From NCBI RefSeq assembly GCF_003816055.1, contig NZ_CP033906.1:806001-870000 (forward strand): a stretch of DNA of 64,000 bases, written 5' to 3'. Shown one piece after another: positions 1 through 8,311 of the stretch. The translations under genes and the position numbers were made by a program. Source of the stretch: Bacillus sp. FJAT-42376 (GTDB lineage Bacteria; Bacillota; Bacilli; Bacillales; Bacillaceae). Below the pieces are notes generated by a model. That model did no database searches. It had not been told where the DNA came from and worked only from the letters and a program-made list of their open reading frames with translations. Positions within the stretch are counted from its first letter, which is position 1. Each line of letters begins with the position of its first letter.

Positions 1-360
1 GACAATCAGCTGTTCTACTCTTTCAGGAAAGATTTCCGAAAAGAGATAGGATACTGTCCCGCCCATGGAATGCCCCAAAAGGGTAAAGGTCTCCAAATTC
101 ATTGCATCTGCAAAATGAAGCAGGTCTTCGCACATTAGTTCAAACGAGTATTTCCCCGGCCTTGCACTTCCGCCTTGCCCCCTTTGATCAAGGGCCAGAA
201 CGCGGTATTTCTCTCCCAAAACAGCAGCGGCATGATCCCACGATTCACCACTCATCCCAAGTGCATGAAGCGCAACAATCGGCGGGGCAGAAGCTTCTCC
301 TGTTTCCCGGTATTGGAAGGAAAGTCCGTTCAATTCCAGATGGTTTACGCGTGTTTCCAT
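1..360 (-). CDS. alpha/beta hydrolase, 3' end outside window (partial)
   Basis: The first 120 codons of an alpha/beta-hydrolase-fold enzyme are present; the gene runs off the left edge. The translation has the oxyanion-side HALGMSG stretch near residue 32, a DQRGQGGS segment near residue 58 and the nucleophile elbow GHSMGG near residue 95, so the catalytic serine is present while the acid and histidine lie outside. The start is the ATG at 358-360, preceded on the minus strand by AAGGAG at a spacing of about 9. The substrate cannot be predicted. The leader upstream of this gene (about 361-460) has a diverged copy at about 2757-2860. The fold is certain, the reaction unknown. Confidence 0.85.
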   Translation of the reverse strand, partial: METRVNHLELNGLSFQYRETGEASAPPIVALHALGMSGESWDHAAAVLGEKYRVLALDQRGQGGSARPGKYSFELMCEDLLHFADAMNLETFTLLGHSMGGTVSYLFSEIFPERVEQLIV

Positions 361-526
361 TCGATCATCTCCTTGGACAGTTTTGTCTGCTTGATGTACC
401 AACTATGATTTAATTCAGCGGATAGGGGGGAATTCCCTTCCGGCCAAAATATTTATGCCAGCTGGAGGTGTAGTATGACACGCCAGACAGCTAAGATATA
501 ACGAGCAGAAGCTGTATTGCACTTTC

Positions 527-556
527 TAGACATATGCTTTCTGGATACGATATAAT
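527..556 (+). promoter_or_regulatory. candidate sigma-A promoter inside the 5' end of the ArsR-type ORF
   Basis: TAGACA at 527-532 and a perfect TATAAT at 551-556 are separated by 18 bp. The -10 box lies only 7 bp before the ATG at 564, so a transcript from here would be leaderless or nearly so. This argues against the upstream in-frame ATG at 534, which lies in the promoter spacer. Neither ATG has a visible Shine-Dalgarno sequence. Seen in sequence; activity is inferred. Confidence 0.5.
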
Positions 557-563
557 ATGGCAC

Positions 564-881
564 ATGAGAATTCCTAATCATCCATCAGCTGAAAGTATAC
601 AGTTAACGAAAGTTCTTCACGCTTTAAGTGACCCAAATAGATTGAGGATTGTAAAGAGTATAGCTAGTAAGGGTGAAGAAGTTTGTACGTATTACTCTTA
701 TGAATTTAATATTTCAAAATCGACGGTTTCTCACCACATTAAAACGTTAAGAGAAGCCGGTATTATCAAGGTGCGTGTAGAAGGTTCCCAGCATTTCTAC
801 TCCATCAGAATGGAGGATCTGAACGGGAAATTTCCTGGATTAATGGAGATTGTTCTCTCAGCAGATCCTGAATCATATTAA
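564..881 (+). CDS. ArsR/SmtB-family winged-helix transcriptional regulator
   Basis: A 105-residue protein with the ArsR layout: helix with ALSDPNRLRIVKSI, then recognition helix region ISKSTVSHHIKTLREAGI and wing VEGSQHFYSI. No metal-site ELCVCDL-type cysteine pair is present; a single cysteine occurs in EVCTYY, so it is more likely one of the non-metal ArsR repressors. I chose the ATG at 564 because a TATAAT box sits just before it; the frame is also open from an ATG at 534. The aldo/keto reductase gene follows in the same direction after a terminator, and regulation of that gene is a reasonable inference. Confidence 0.8.
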   Translation: MRIPNHPSAESIQLTKVLHALSDPNRLRIVKSIASKGEEVCTYYSYEFNISKSTVSHHIKTLREAGIIKVRVEGSQHFYSIRMEDLNGKFPGLMEIVLSADPESY

Positions 882-917
882 AAAAGTCCTGGTCTATCCA
901 GGGCTTTTTCTTTTTGG
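882..917 (+). terminator. Rho-independent terminator after the ArsR gene
   Basis: Stem GTCCTGG / CCAGGGC with a short loop, followed by TTTTTC, directly after the ArsR stop codon. Confidence 0.75.
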
Positions 918-967
918 TTGTTAAAATAAATGAAGCATGATAACATTCTTTAAGTGTTCGATAATCA

Positions 968-991
968 TAGAATACTAGAACTCTAGAATGT
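968..991 (+). promoter_or_regulatory. three direct TAGAA repeats, possible operator of the aldo/keto reductase
   Basis: TAGAAT, TAGAAC and TAGAAT begin at 968, 976 and 984, an exact 8-bp period, about 35 bp before the aldo/keto reductase start. The position suits a regulator site, and the ArsR gene next door is a candidate. Only the repeats are seen; function is inferred. Confidence 0.25.
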
Positions 992-1023
992 AAAAAGTTA
1001 GCTTCAATGAGGAGGAAAAATCA

Positions 1024-1956
1024 ATGAAAGAAGTTCTCTTAAATAAAGCAAATATAAAAGTGACGCAAATCGGGTTAGGGACCAATGCAGTAGGCGGTCA
1101 TAATCTATTTACAGATTTAGATGAGGAACAGGGAAAAAATTTAGTAAAAGAGGCATTGAATCTGGGCATTGCATTTATTGATACAGCTGACGTCTACGGA
1201 TTCGGACGGTCGGAAGAACTGGTAGGAGAAGTAATTAAACCCCATCGTTCTGAGCTAAAGCTTGCTACTAAAGGTGCTGTAGAAAAAATAGGGGAGAATA
1301 CAAGGATTAACAACAAACCGGAGTATTTACGCGCAGCAATAGAGAAGAGTTTAAAAAGGCTTCAAACGGATTTTATTGATTTATATTACTTGCATTATCC
1401 GGACAACGAAACGCCTTTAACTGAATCAATCGGTGAATTATCCCGCTTAAAAGAAGAGGGGAAAATCGGGGCTATAGGAGTCTCCAACGTCAATCTGAAT
1501 CAGCTAAAAGAAGCAAACCAGCACGGAGAAATTGATGTGATTCAATCCCCTTACAACATGCTGGACCGTTCGGCAGAAGAAGGCCTTCTTCCTTACAGCA
1601 GGGAACATAACATCTCCTTTGTTCCATATGGACCGCTGGCATTCGGAATTCTGGGTGGTAAATACAGCCGTTCACTGACATTAAAAGAGGGGGACTGGAG
1701 AAAGGAAGAACCTTTATTTCAACCGGAAACCTTTTTAACTGTTTTAGATAAGGTCGAAAAATTAAAAGCGATAGCCGAAGATAAAGAAGCCAGTCTATCC
1801 AATTTAGCACTCGCATGGCTCCTGTCACAAGACGGAATTGACACCGTAATCCCCGGCGGCAAGCGGGCTGAGCAGGTAAGAGAGAATGTGAAAGCAGATT
1901 CTTTAATTCTGTCATCTGGGGATTTGATTAAAATCGGATCTATACTCGGTAAATAA
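1024..1956 (+). CDS. aldo/keto reductase
   Basis: A 310-residue aldo/keto reductase, expected to be a cytosolic NADPH-dependent carbonyl reductase. The catalytic tetrad is visible: Asp and Tyr in FIDTADVYGFGRSEE (about residues 50-65), Lys in LATKGA (about 82) and His in LYYLHYPDN (about 124). The C-terminal cofactor loop VIPGGKRAEQVREN is intact, and length is normal for the YhdN/IolS-like branch. The ATG follows GGAGG at 1011-1015 with a good spacing. The upstream ArsR gene may control it. The physiological substrate cannot be told from sequence. Confidence 0.92.
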   Translation: MKEVLLNKANIKVTQIGLGTNAVGGHNLFTDLDEEQGKNLVKEALNLGIAFIDTADVYGFGRSEELVGEVIKPHRSELKLATKGAVEKIGENTRINNKPEYLRAAIEKSLKRLQTDFIDLYYLHYPDNETPLTESIGELSRLKEEGKIGAIGVSNVNLNQLKEANQHGEIDVIQSPYNMLDRSAEEGLLPYSREHNISFVPYGPLAFGILGGKYSRSLTLKEGDWRKEEPLFQPETFLTVLDKVEKLKAIAEDKEASLSNLALAWLLSQDGIDTVIPGGKRAEQVRENVKADSLILSSGDLIKIGSILGK

Positions 1957-1983
1957 ACATGTATCATAAGAATGACGAAAGCA

Positions 1984-2013
1984 AAAAAGCGGCTGGTGCT
2001 CCAGTCGCTTTTT
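1984..2013 (+). terminator. Rho-independent terminator after the aldo/keto reductase
   Basis: AAAAAGCGGCTGG / CCAGTCGCTTTTT hairpin with a four-base loop and a T tract. Confidence 0.85.
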
Positions 2014-2133
2014 ATATTACGAGAGTTCCAAGCGGCTGCCCAGAAGGGGGGGATATAGCCGTTATGCAGTTAGATTAACCCTTCCCGCTGGTTTGCAGGG
2101 GCACCCCTTTGACGAGAATCCATGCAGTGCGGA

Positions 2134-2460
2134 CTAAACGGCTTTTTTTTGATAAAACCTCCTGACTGTCCAAAATTCAATAACCAACAGGATAAATGCA
2201 GTTAGATAAATGAGACCGAACAATAGTAGGAACCAGATGATAAATGGCAGTGAGATCAAGGAAAGAATAAATGAACCGGTTTCAAGGAATTGCAGCCAAA
2301 AACTCACATCTTCTTTCTGTATTTCAAGCCAAACACTTGTCAGGGATGGAATAAGCGGGAGAATAACAAAAGAAGTATAATAGATGATTCGTTTTTTTGT
2401 TTTAATAAGGACATAAAAGTTGATCAGCAAAATCAACAGAATAAGAGATAGAATGACCAT
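2134..2460 (-). CDS. small hydrophobic membrane protein, unknown
   Basis: A 108-residue protein that is mostly membrane: hydrophobic segments at about residues 2-18, 26-42, 60-80 and 82-100, with a basic C-terminal tail (RRFYQKK). The ATG is preceded by GGAGGT at good spacing, which supports real translation. No family is recognised. It lies alone between the aldo/keto reductase and the kinase remnant, on the opposite strand to the reductase. Confidence 0.6.
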   Translation of the reverse strand: MVILSLILLILLINFYVLIKTKKRIIYYTSFVILPLIPSLTSVWLEIQKEDVSFWLQFLETGSFILSLISLPFIIWFLLLFGLIYLTAFILLVIEFWTVRRFYQKKAV

Positions 2461-2507
2461 AACTAGACCTCCAAAATTGACAGGCTTTGCCCGAAAGCAT
2501 AGCCTTC

Positions 2508-2759
2508 TTACTTCAACAACACCGAAAACACACTCCCGCCAGAATTACTCTCCTTCAGCACCAAATCTCCTCCCAGAGCCTTCGCAAGCATCCTGCTGAA
2601 CGGCAGTCCGAGGCCGCGCACCTTCACTTTTTTCTTTACACCCCGAAAGAAGCGTTCGAATATATATGGCTGCTCACCTTCAGGTATACCTGGTCCGCTG
2701 TCGGCCAATTCGATCCGCTCTTCAAATAAAGACACTGTAATCCGTCCTTTCCCTTCCAT
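2508..2759 (-). pseudogene. histidine-kinase 3' fragment (ATPase domain remnant)
   Basis: The frame encodes only the last 83 residues of a HATPase_c domain and closely matches the C-terminus of the intact kinase at 6920-8311 (shared stretches include QPYIFERFFRG, FSRMLAK and GGSVFSV). The G2 box is shortened, VRGLGLPFS against VRGLGLGLPFS in the intact copy, a two-residue loss. The H box, N box and sensor are missing. The only ATG abuts an AAGGAG with no spacer, so it is not a normal start. Upstream sequence switches abruptly to a copy of the hydrolase leader. Read as a recombination remnant, not a gene. Confidence 0.8.
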
Positions 2760-2860
2760 CTCCTTGGACAGGCTTCGTTAATAGAAGTCTAAATGATTTA
2801 CTGACTATGATTTATTTCGAGAGACAGCGGATCATTCCCTTTTAGCCAAACGATTTATCT
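2757..2860. repeat. diverged copy of the hydrolase upstream leader (361-460)
   Basis: CATCTCCTTGGACAG is identical in both places, followed in the same order by ACTATGATTTA, AGCGGAT, ATTCCCTT and GCCAAA blocks with small indels. The copy joins the kinase remnant on one side and the exporter promoter region on the other. Confidence 0.6.
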
Positions 2861-2927
2861 ATAAAATGGTAGATTGTGATATATTTACAATATACAGAAT
2901 ATACAAAAAATAAAAGGGGTCTATACT

Positions 2928-3623
2928 ATGAACCAGACAATTGAATGCAAAAGGGTGGAAAAGGTATTTGAAGGGGACGGAATTCATACAGCTGCGCTTC
3001 AGGAAATTTCTATTACATTCCAAGAGAAAGAATTTGTTTCCATTGCAGGGCCATCGGGCTCAGGGAAATCAACGCTGCTAAGCCTGCTGGGGACACTGGA
3101 CTTGCCGAGCAAAGGGGACATTTTTTATGGGGAAAGGAGTATTCGCGGGCTGAAAAAGAATGAACTCGCTGATTTTCGATTTGAGCAGATCGGATTTGTT
3201 TTTCAGCAGTTTCATCTGCTTCCGACACTGACCGCGCTTGAAAACATCCTTTCTCCTTTGATGGGACGGAAAGTTGCCTATAACAAAAAGGAAAGAGCGG
3301 AGCAGCTCTTGGAGCAGGTTGGACTAAAGGAAAAGGCCAATGCATTGCCGTCCCAGCTTTCAGGAGGACAGCAGCAGCGGGTGGCCATTGCAAGGGCTTT
3401 AATAAATGAACCAGGCTGGCTTCTGGCAGATGAACCGACGGGTAATCTTGATACGGAGACGGGAGAAATGGTATTTGAACTTCTTGCTGACCTGAATCGG
3501 AAGAAAGGCTGCGGGGTGATTTTTGTTACCCACGATCCGGAGCTTGCTGCAAGAGCACGGGTACAGATTGCAATGAAGGATGGAAACATTGTTTCGGTTC
3601 ACCGGGAGAATCTCTATGTTTAA
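2928..3623 (+). CDS. ABC transporter ATP-binding protein (MacB/LolD-type)
   Basis: A 231-residue ATPase with all ABC motifs: Walker A GPSGSGKST (about residue 43), Q-loop FVFQQFH, signature LSGGQQQR (about 145), Walker B WLLADEPTGNLD and switch histidine VTHD. This is the MacB/FtsE/LolD class that pairs with FtsX-type permeases rather than importers. The stop overlaps the start of the permease gene by 8 bp, so the two form a translationally coupled exporter unit. A purine-rich AAAAGGGG precedes the ATG. Cargo unknown; the neighbouring two-component system is a plausible regulator. Confidence 0.92.
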   Translation: MNQTIECKRVEKVFEGDGIHTAALQEISITFQEKEFVSIAGPSGSGKSTLLSLLGTLDLPSKGDIFYGERSIRGLKKNELADFRFEQIGFVFQQFHLLPTLTALENILSPLMGRKVAYNKKERAEQLLEQVGLKEKANALPSQLSGGQQQRVAIARALINEPGWLLADEPTGNLDTETGEMVFELLADLNRKKGCGVIFVTHDPELAARARVQIAMKDGNIVSVHRENLYV

Positions 3624-6600
3624 GTTCATCTGGAATAGCTGGTGGAGAAACAAGGAAAAATTTATTCTTCTTATGATCGGTGTGCTGATTATCAGCGTCG
3701 GGCTTAGTTTTCTAGTGGGGGTGTCCCAGGCAAACAACGGGACCATTGTTGATGCGCTTCAAAAGCGTTGGAAATCCTCTTATGACATTGTCGTCCGGCC
3801 CCCGGAAAGCAGAAGTGTAACCGAGGATATGAAGCTGTTGGAGCCGAACTTCATGAGCGGAATTGACGGCGGCATTTCAATGGAGCAGTACGAGGAAATT
3901 AAAGCCATGTCAGATATTGATGTTGCTGCTCCAATCGCCATGATTGGGAACTACAATAACGAAATCAGCTTAGGGAAAATGACCATAAAAGAGCCGGGAG
4001 TTTACCGGATGAAGCGGACGGAGAAGGATCACACGGGGGCAGGAGAGGAATCCTTTTCGAGCAACTTTTATTTTACTGTTGGAGCCTGGGCTCCGAGCGG
4101 GACAGGAAGGGAGTATGGAACGGGAATATTTTCAGGAGTCCTGAATTATGAAACTCAAATAATGATGGCTGCCATAGACCCTGAGGCTGAATCCCGATTA
4201 GTTGGAATTGACCAAGCGGTTATTAAAGGAGAAAACAGCCGTTTTTTTCAAACAGGGGACCATGCAGAAGTATATGATCTGGGAGATGGAGTGATAGAAA
4301 ATCATGTTCCGGTTCTGATCAGCAGCAAATCGTTTTTAGATGGCGAGGTAACGTATACGGCGGAAAAGCTTGATTTGCCATTTAACACAAGTGAGCAGGC
4401 GAAAACAATGGAGAAGGTGGCTAAAGAGGGAGGAGAAGCCTATTTAGAAAAGCAAACAGGGACAGCTGTTGCCTCTGAAACCTTTACGACCGGCCAGGTT
4501 CAGCAAAAAACGCTTCAGCGGATTATGAACCCCGGTCAGAATGTAAAAGGAGCCGCATTAGAGGGGGCTGCGAGCGGATGGATGGGGTACAAGCCAACAC
4601 CGGTGAATTACCGCCCGGTGACGAGTCCTTTTGGGGAGCGCTGGCCTTTCGCCTATGAAGTAAAGCCGTTTATCCAGCCGCAGGATTCACAATTCTACCT
4701 GTCCCAAACATATCGTCCGGTCAAATTATTCAGCGAAGATATCATGGATTGGCCAAGGGTAAAACCGAATTTTATCGGTGTTTTTGATCCTCAAAAGCTA
4801 AACCTGTCAAAGGATCCGCTGACCGAACTGCCGATGGAAACCTATTTTCCTTCAAAGGCGCAGTGGGTGCTGGATGAAAACCAAAAGCCGGTCAATCCAC
4901 CTGTCACAATGAAGCCTGTGAATAACCCCTATGGATTTTTAACTAAGCCGCCTCTTATTTTAACCACACTGGATGCAGCCGAAAAAATTCTTGGCGATAA
5001 GCCGATCGCAGCGATCCGTGTGAAGGTAAAAGGTGTAGCTTCACTTGATGAAGCAAGCCAGAATCTGCTTAAAAAAACAGCGGAGAAAATTGAAAAGGAG
5101 ACGGGCCTGGAAACCGATATCACCCTTGGTTCCTCCCCGCAGCCGGCACTTACTCATATTCCTGGTCTTGAAGGGAAGGAAGCGCTTGGCTGGATTGAAC
5201 AGCCATGGATTAAAATCGGATCCTCTTTTGCCATTTTTAAAGAAGCGAAGGCAGGATTGTCAGCTGTTATCGGAAGTGTGATCCTCGTTGCGATTGTGTA
5301 TGTATTCTCCTCCAATCTAATGATGATGTACGCCCGTAAAAAAGAATTCGCCGTTTTGCTTTCGCTGGGATGGAGACCGGGTCAGCTCTCAAAGCTGCTA
5401 TTCCTGGAATCAACGATTCTCGGTCTGATTGTCTCCGTGATCAGCTGGCTGATTTTAGGCTGGATTACCATCACCAATGATCTCAAAACAGATGCTGTCA
5501 GGGTTCTGCTGATTGGATTTTTCGGGCTGCTCATCTACTGGCTTGGAACCATCATCCCATCTCTTGCAGTACGGAGAATCAAGCCTTACGAAAGCATGAA
5601 GGCTGGCGAAATCTCCAATCAGAAGCGATACGTAAAAACGGATCATTTGGCAGGGATGAGTTTAAATTATATGTTAGCGAGATGGAAAAGGAGCCTGTTA
5701 GCGATTGCCTCCATTGCAGTCCCATCCGCTATGTTTATGTTTTTTATCTTTATTACCTTCCGGCTGCGCGGAGTGATGTACACAACATGGCTCGGCCAAT
5801 ATGTTGCGGTTGAAATTGGGGTGATGCAGTATGTGGCGATGGGGATTGCCTTTCTGATTGCGATCCTGACTACTGTAGAAATCATCTGGCAAAACGTTGT
5901 TGAACGCCAGCCGGAGCTTGCGGTCATGAAAGCGATTGGCTGGAGAAACGGAACCATCCGCAAAATGATCTTGCTTGAGGGTGCGATCAACGGACTGGCT
6001 GCGGGTGTGATTGGCTTTATACTTGCTCTTTTCGCCATCAGGCAAGTGTATGGGCAAGTTCCGGGAGCTGAACTGCCGATTCTGTCCCTGACCATTCTGC
6101 TGCCGGTTCTGGCCGGAATGATTTCCGCCGTATTCCCTGCACAAAAAGCGGTGGGCATCCAGCCATATCAGGCTCTGAGCGGAGGCGTTCAAAACTCGAA
6201 AAAAACAGAGAAACAATTCAAGATCATCTTCTCTGGAGCCGGTGTCCTGCTGGCGACGGGGGTTATTCTTTTATTGGCTTCGGCCATACCATCCGCTCAG
6301 CCATCGAACGAGACAGCGGTTTCCGCTCCCGCAGCTGAAGGAACGAAAGGAGCCGCGATCAAAACGTATCATGCCAATAACAAAAAGGAAGAAACCCCTG
6401 ACAAAAAAGAAAACAAAAAAAATGCGTTTAGCACGACGATCAGCGGTGCGGGATACATTATAAAACCGGGTGCCACACATGGAAATGATCCCTATTTAAC
6501 CATTGGAGCAAAAACAGCATCCCCTGACAGGTTATCCGTGAAAAAGAAGGAAGCCGAGCTGATTACGCTCCCGGTAACAGTCGAAACCAAAAACGCCGAT

Positions 6601-6855
6601 TCCGGCACACAAGTCTTTTATCCGCAGGGCTACACGATGCTGGATAGTCAGGGAAACATCTATGAACCGGTTGACGTTACTATTCTAGAGAAGAAAAATT
6701 TAGTCAGCACAAGACTGAAGAGTCCGGGTATGGCCAAAGTGCTTGTCACCTTTGAAGTCCCGAAAAAAGCTGAAAAACTGATTTTATCACCGAAGGAACT
6801 GTTCTTAGCAAGAAATGTAGTAGTAGAGGTAAAGGGGAAAATAATAGATAAATAA
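3616..6855 (+). CDS. FtsX-like ABC permease with C-terminal extracytoplasmic domain
   Basis: A 1079-residue permease. One transmembrane helix near residues 15-37 is followed by about 500 extracytoplasmic residues (MacB-like core), then two FtsX blocks: helices around 545-650 with the motif ARKKEFAVLLSLGW, and around 690-870 with ERQPELAVMKAIGW. A further helix near 875-895 leads to a charged linker (KKEETPDKKENKKN) and about 130 extra residues outside the membrane. Start is the ATG at 3616, overlapping the ATPase stop; the frame is open further upstream. FtsX permeases of this class export or transmit force; the substrate is not evident. Confidence 0.9.
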   Translation: MFKFIWNSWWRNKEKFILLMIGVLIISVGLSFLVGVSQANNGTIVDALQKRWKSSYDIVVRPPESRSVTEDMKLLEPNFMSGIDGGISMEQYEEIKAMSDIDVAAPIAMIGNYNNEISLGKMTIKEPGVYRMKRTEKDHTGAGEESFSSNFYFTVGAWAPSGTGREYGTGIFSGVLNYETQIMMAAIDPEAESRLVGIDQAVIKGENSRFFQTGDHAEVYDLGDGVIENHVPVLISSKSFLDGEVTYTAEKLDLPFNTSEQAKTMEKVAKEGGEAYLEKQTGTAVASETFTTGQVQQKTLQRIMNPGQNVKGAALEGAASGWMGYKPTPVNYRPVTSPFGERWPFAYEVKPFIQPQDSQFYLSQTYRPVKLFSEDIMDWPRVKPNFIGVFDPQKLNLSKDPLTELPMETYFPSKAQWVLDENQKPVNPPVTMKPVNNPYGFLTKPPLILTTLDAAEKILGDKPIAAIRVKVKGVASLDEASQNLLKKTAEKIEKETGLETDITLGSSPQPALTHIPGLEGKEALGWIEQPWIKIGSSFAIFKEAKAGLSAVIGSVILVAIVYVFSSNLMMMYARKKEFAVLLSLGWRPGQLSKLLFLESTILGLIVSVISWLILGWITITNDLKTDAVRVLLIGFFGLLIYWLGTIIPSLAVRRIKPYESMKAGEISNQKRYVKTDHLAGMSLNYMLARWKRSLLAIASIAVPSAMFMFFIFITFRLRGVMYTTWLGQYVAVEIGVMQYVAMGIAFLIAILTTVEIIWQNVVERQPELAVMKAIGWRNGTIRKMILLEGAINGLAAGVIGFILALFAIRQVYGQVPGAELPILSLTILLPVLAGMISAVFPAQKAVGIQPYQALSGGVQNSKKTEKQFKIIFSGAGVLLATGVILLLASAIPSAQPSNETAVSAPAAEGTKGAAIKTYHANNKKEETPDKKENKKNAFSTTISGAGYIIKPGATHGNDPYLTIGAKTASPDRLSVKKKEAELITLPVTVETKNADSGTQVFYPQGYTMLDSQGNIYEPVDVTILEKKNLVSTRLKSPGMAKVLVTFEVPKKAEKLILSPKELFLARNVVVEVKGKIIDK

Positions 6856-6876
6856 TGGCTTTCTGACTGTGTTTAT

Positions 6877-6912
6877 AAAGGACTGCCCCCTGTCTGGGAG
6901 CAGTCCTTTTTC
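6877..6912 (+). terminator. Rho-independent terminator after the MacB-like exporter
   Basis: AAAGGACTGC / GCAGTCCTTT hairpin followed by T residues, between the convergent permease and kinase genes; the flanking A and T tracts could serve both strands. Confidence 0.85.
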
Positions 6913-6919
6913 AATTCTT

Positions 6920-8311
6920 TTACCGCAGCTTAACCGAAAACACACTCCCGCCCCGACCGCTTTCCTTCAGCACCAACTCCCCGCCCATAGCCTTCGCAAG
7001 CATCCTGCTGAACGGCAGTCCGAGTCCGAGACCGCGAACCTTCAATTTTTTCTCTTCACCGCGGAAGAAGCGTTCGAAGATATACGGCTGCTCACTTACG
7101 GGTATACCTGGCCCATTGTCCGCTACTTCAATCCGGTCTTCAAATAAAGACACGGTAATTTGTCCTTTCCCGGCCATTGCCTGGCTGGAGTTGTTCAATA
7201 AATTAATAAGGATCTGTTCCAGTCTGAGCGAGTCGGTTTCGAGGATGACGATTTGTTCTGGTGTGTTTACTTCATAATGAACCTCGTTTTGCTGGGTGAC
7301 GCTCCATTGCCTGACAATTGTATGAATGAGTTCGTTCATATTGCATGTTTCCGGATGAATGGTAAAGGCGCCGGCAGACAGGGAGTTAAAGTCCAAAAGG
7401 TCGGCAATCATCGTTTGAAGACGGTGGATTTCTTTAAGCGTAATGTCCAGGAATTCCTGCCGTTCTTCACCGGTAACGATTCCGTCTCTTACGGCCTGGA
7501 CAAGTCCGCTAATGGAGGTGACGGGTGTTTTTAAATCATGGGTCACGCCCGCGAGCAGCTCGGCTCTCAATTTTTCAAGCTGAATAAGCCGCTGTGTCAT
7601 GTCTTCAAATGAAGTAACGAGGTCATAGATTTCCTGTTCCCGTACGTCAGAATTCAGCTTGACCTCGTATTGCCCTTCTTTGATTTCAGCTGCAGCAAGG
7701 GCAACCTCCTGAATCGGCTTTAAGATCCGCTTGGAGAGAAGATAAATCACGAGCCAGCCTAAAAGCCCGAGTCCAATCAGTAAAATAGCGATTAAGCGGT
7801 ATTCCTGGTTGACATCTGCAAGCTCGTCCTCGGTCTGCATGACAACAATCCAGCCTTTTTGTTCCGAACCAATGACAATCGGCTCTTTAATGGTATAGAC
7901 AGACGTTCCGTTAATCGTTAATCTCTGAACGGTATCATTATTGGAAAAAAAGGCTGCAGGAAGCTTCAGCTTTTCAGGTCCCATCTCGGGTCCGGGACCC
8001 CTGTGCGGCCCTCTTACCAGAACGCCTTTGTTATTCGCAATGAATATTTGAGGGGGGCGGCCCATATCCAAAACCCGGGCCCGCTGATCCATCCGCCTGT
8101 CAAAGTCTTTAAAATTTGTTTGGCCGTCAGCCGCGTCAGCCGATTCAGCGGCCAAATACTCCAGCAAATTCAGCCGGTTCTCAATCGTCGTCTGGCGGAT
8201 CCACCAGAAGGAGCCGATACCTAGAATGAGCAGACCGATACAGAGGGAAAAAAGGTACCGGGTCGTCCAATATTTTAATAGAGTCGTCCGTTTCTTATTT
8301 TTCGTAAACAC
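6920..8311 (-). CDS. sensor histidine kinase (two-component system)
   Basis: Membrane-bound kinase of about 463 residues. Helix 1 lies at about residues 17-40, an extracellular sensor region follows, helix 2 at about 170-190, then HAMP, the H box VTHDLKTPVTS, N box NLLNNSSQAM, G1 ADNGPGIP and G2 GLGLGLPFS. Start is uncertain: the frame is open to an ATG at 8350, deep inside the regulator gene; I prefer the GTG at 8309-8311, which overlaps the regulator stop by 17 bp. It forms a pair with the OmpR-type regulator. A fragment of a close paralogue lies at 2508-2759, on the other side of the exporter. Confidence 0.92.
   Translation of the reverse strand: MFTKNKKRTTLLKYWTTRYLFSLCIGLLILGIGSFWWIRQTTIENRLNLLEYLAAESADAADGQTNFKDFDRRMDQRARVLDMGRPPQIFIANNKGVLVRGPHRGPGPEMGPEKLKLPAAFFSNNDTVQRLTINGTSVYTIKEPIVIGSEQKGWIVVMQTEDELADVNQEYRLIAILLIGLGLLGWLVIYLLSKRILKPIQEVALAAAEIKEGQYEVKLNSDVREQEIYDLVTSFEDMTQRLIQLEKLRAELLAGVTHDLKTPVTSISGLVQAVRDGIVTGEERQEFLDITLKEIHRLQTMIADLLDFNSLSAGAFTIHPETCNMNELIHTIVRQWSVTQQNEVHYEVNTPEQIVILETDSLRLEQILINLLNNSSQAMAGKGQITVSLFEDRIEVADNGPGIPVSEQPYIFERFFRGEEKKLKVRGLGLGLPFSRMLAKAMGGELVLKESGRGGSVFSVKLR

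Noticed and set aside
2487..2729. Plus-strand ORF opposite the kinase remnant, with a similar one at 6869-7147
   Set aside because: The two resemble each other only because they are antisense to the duplicated kinase segment.
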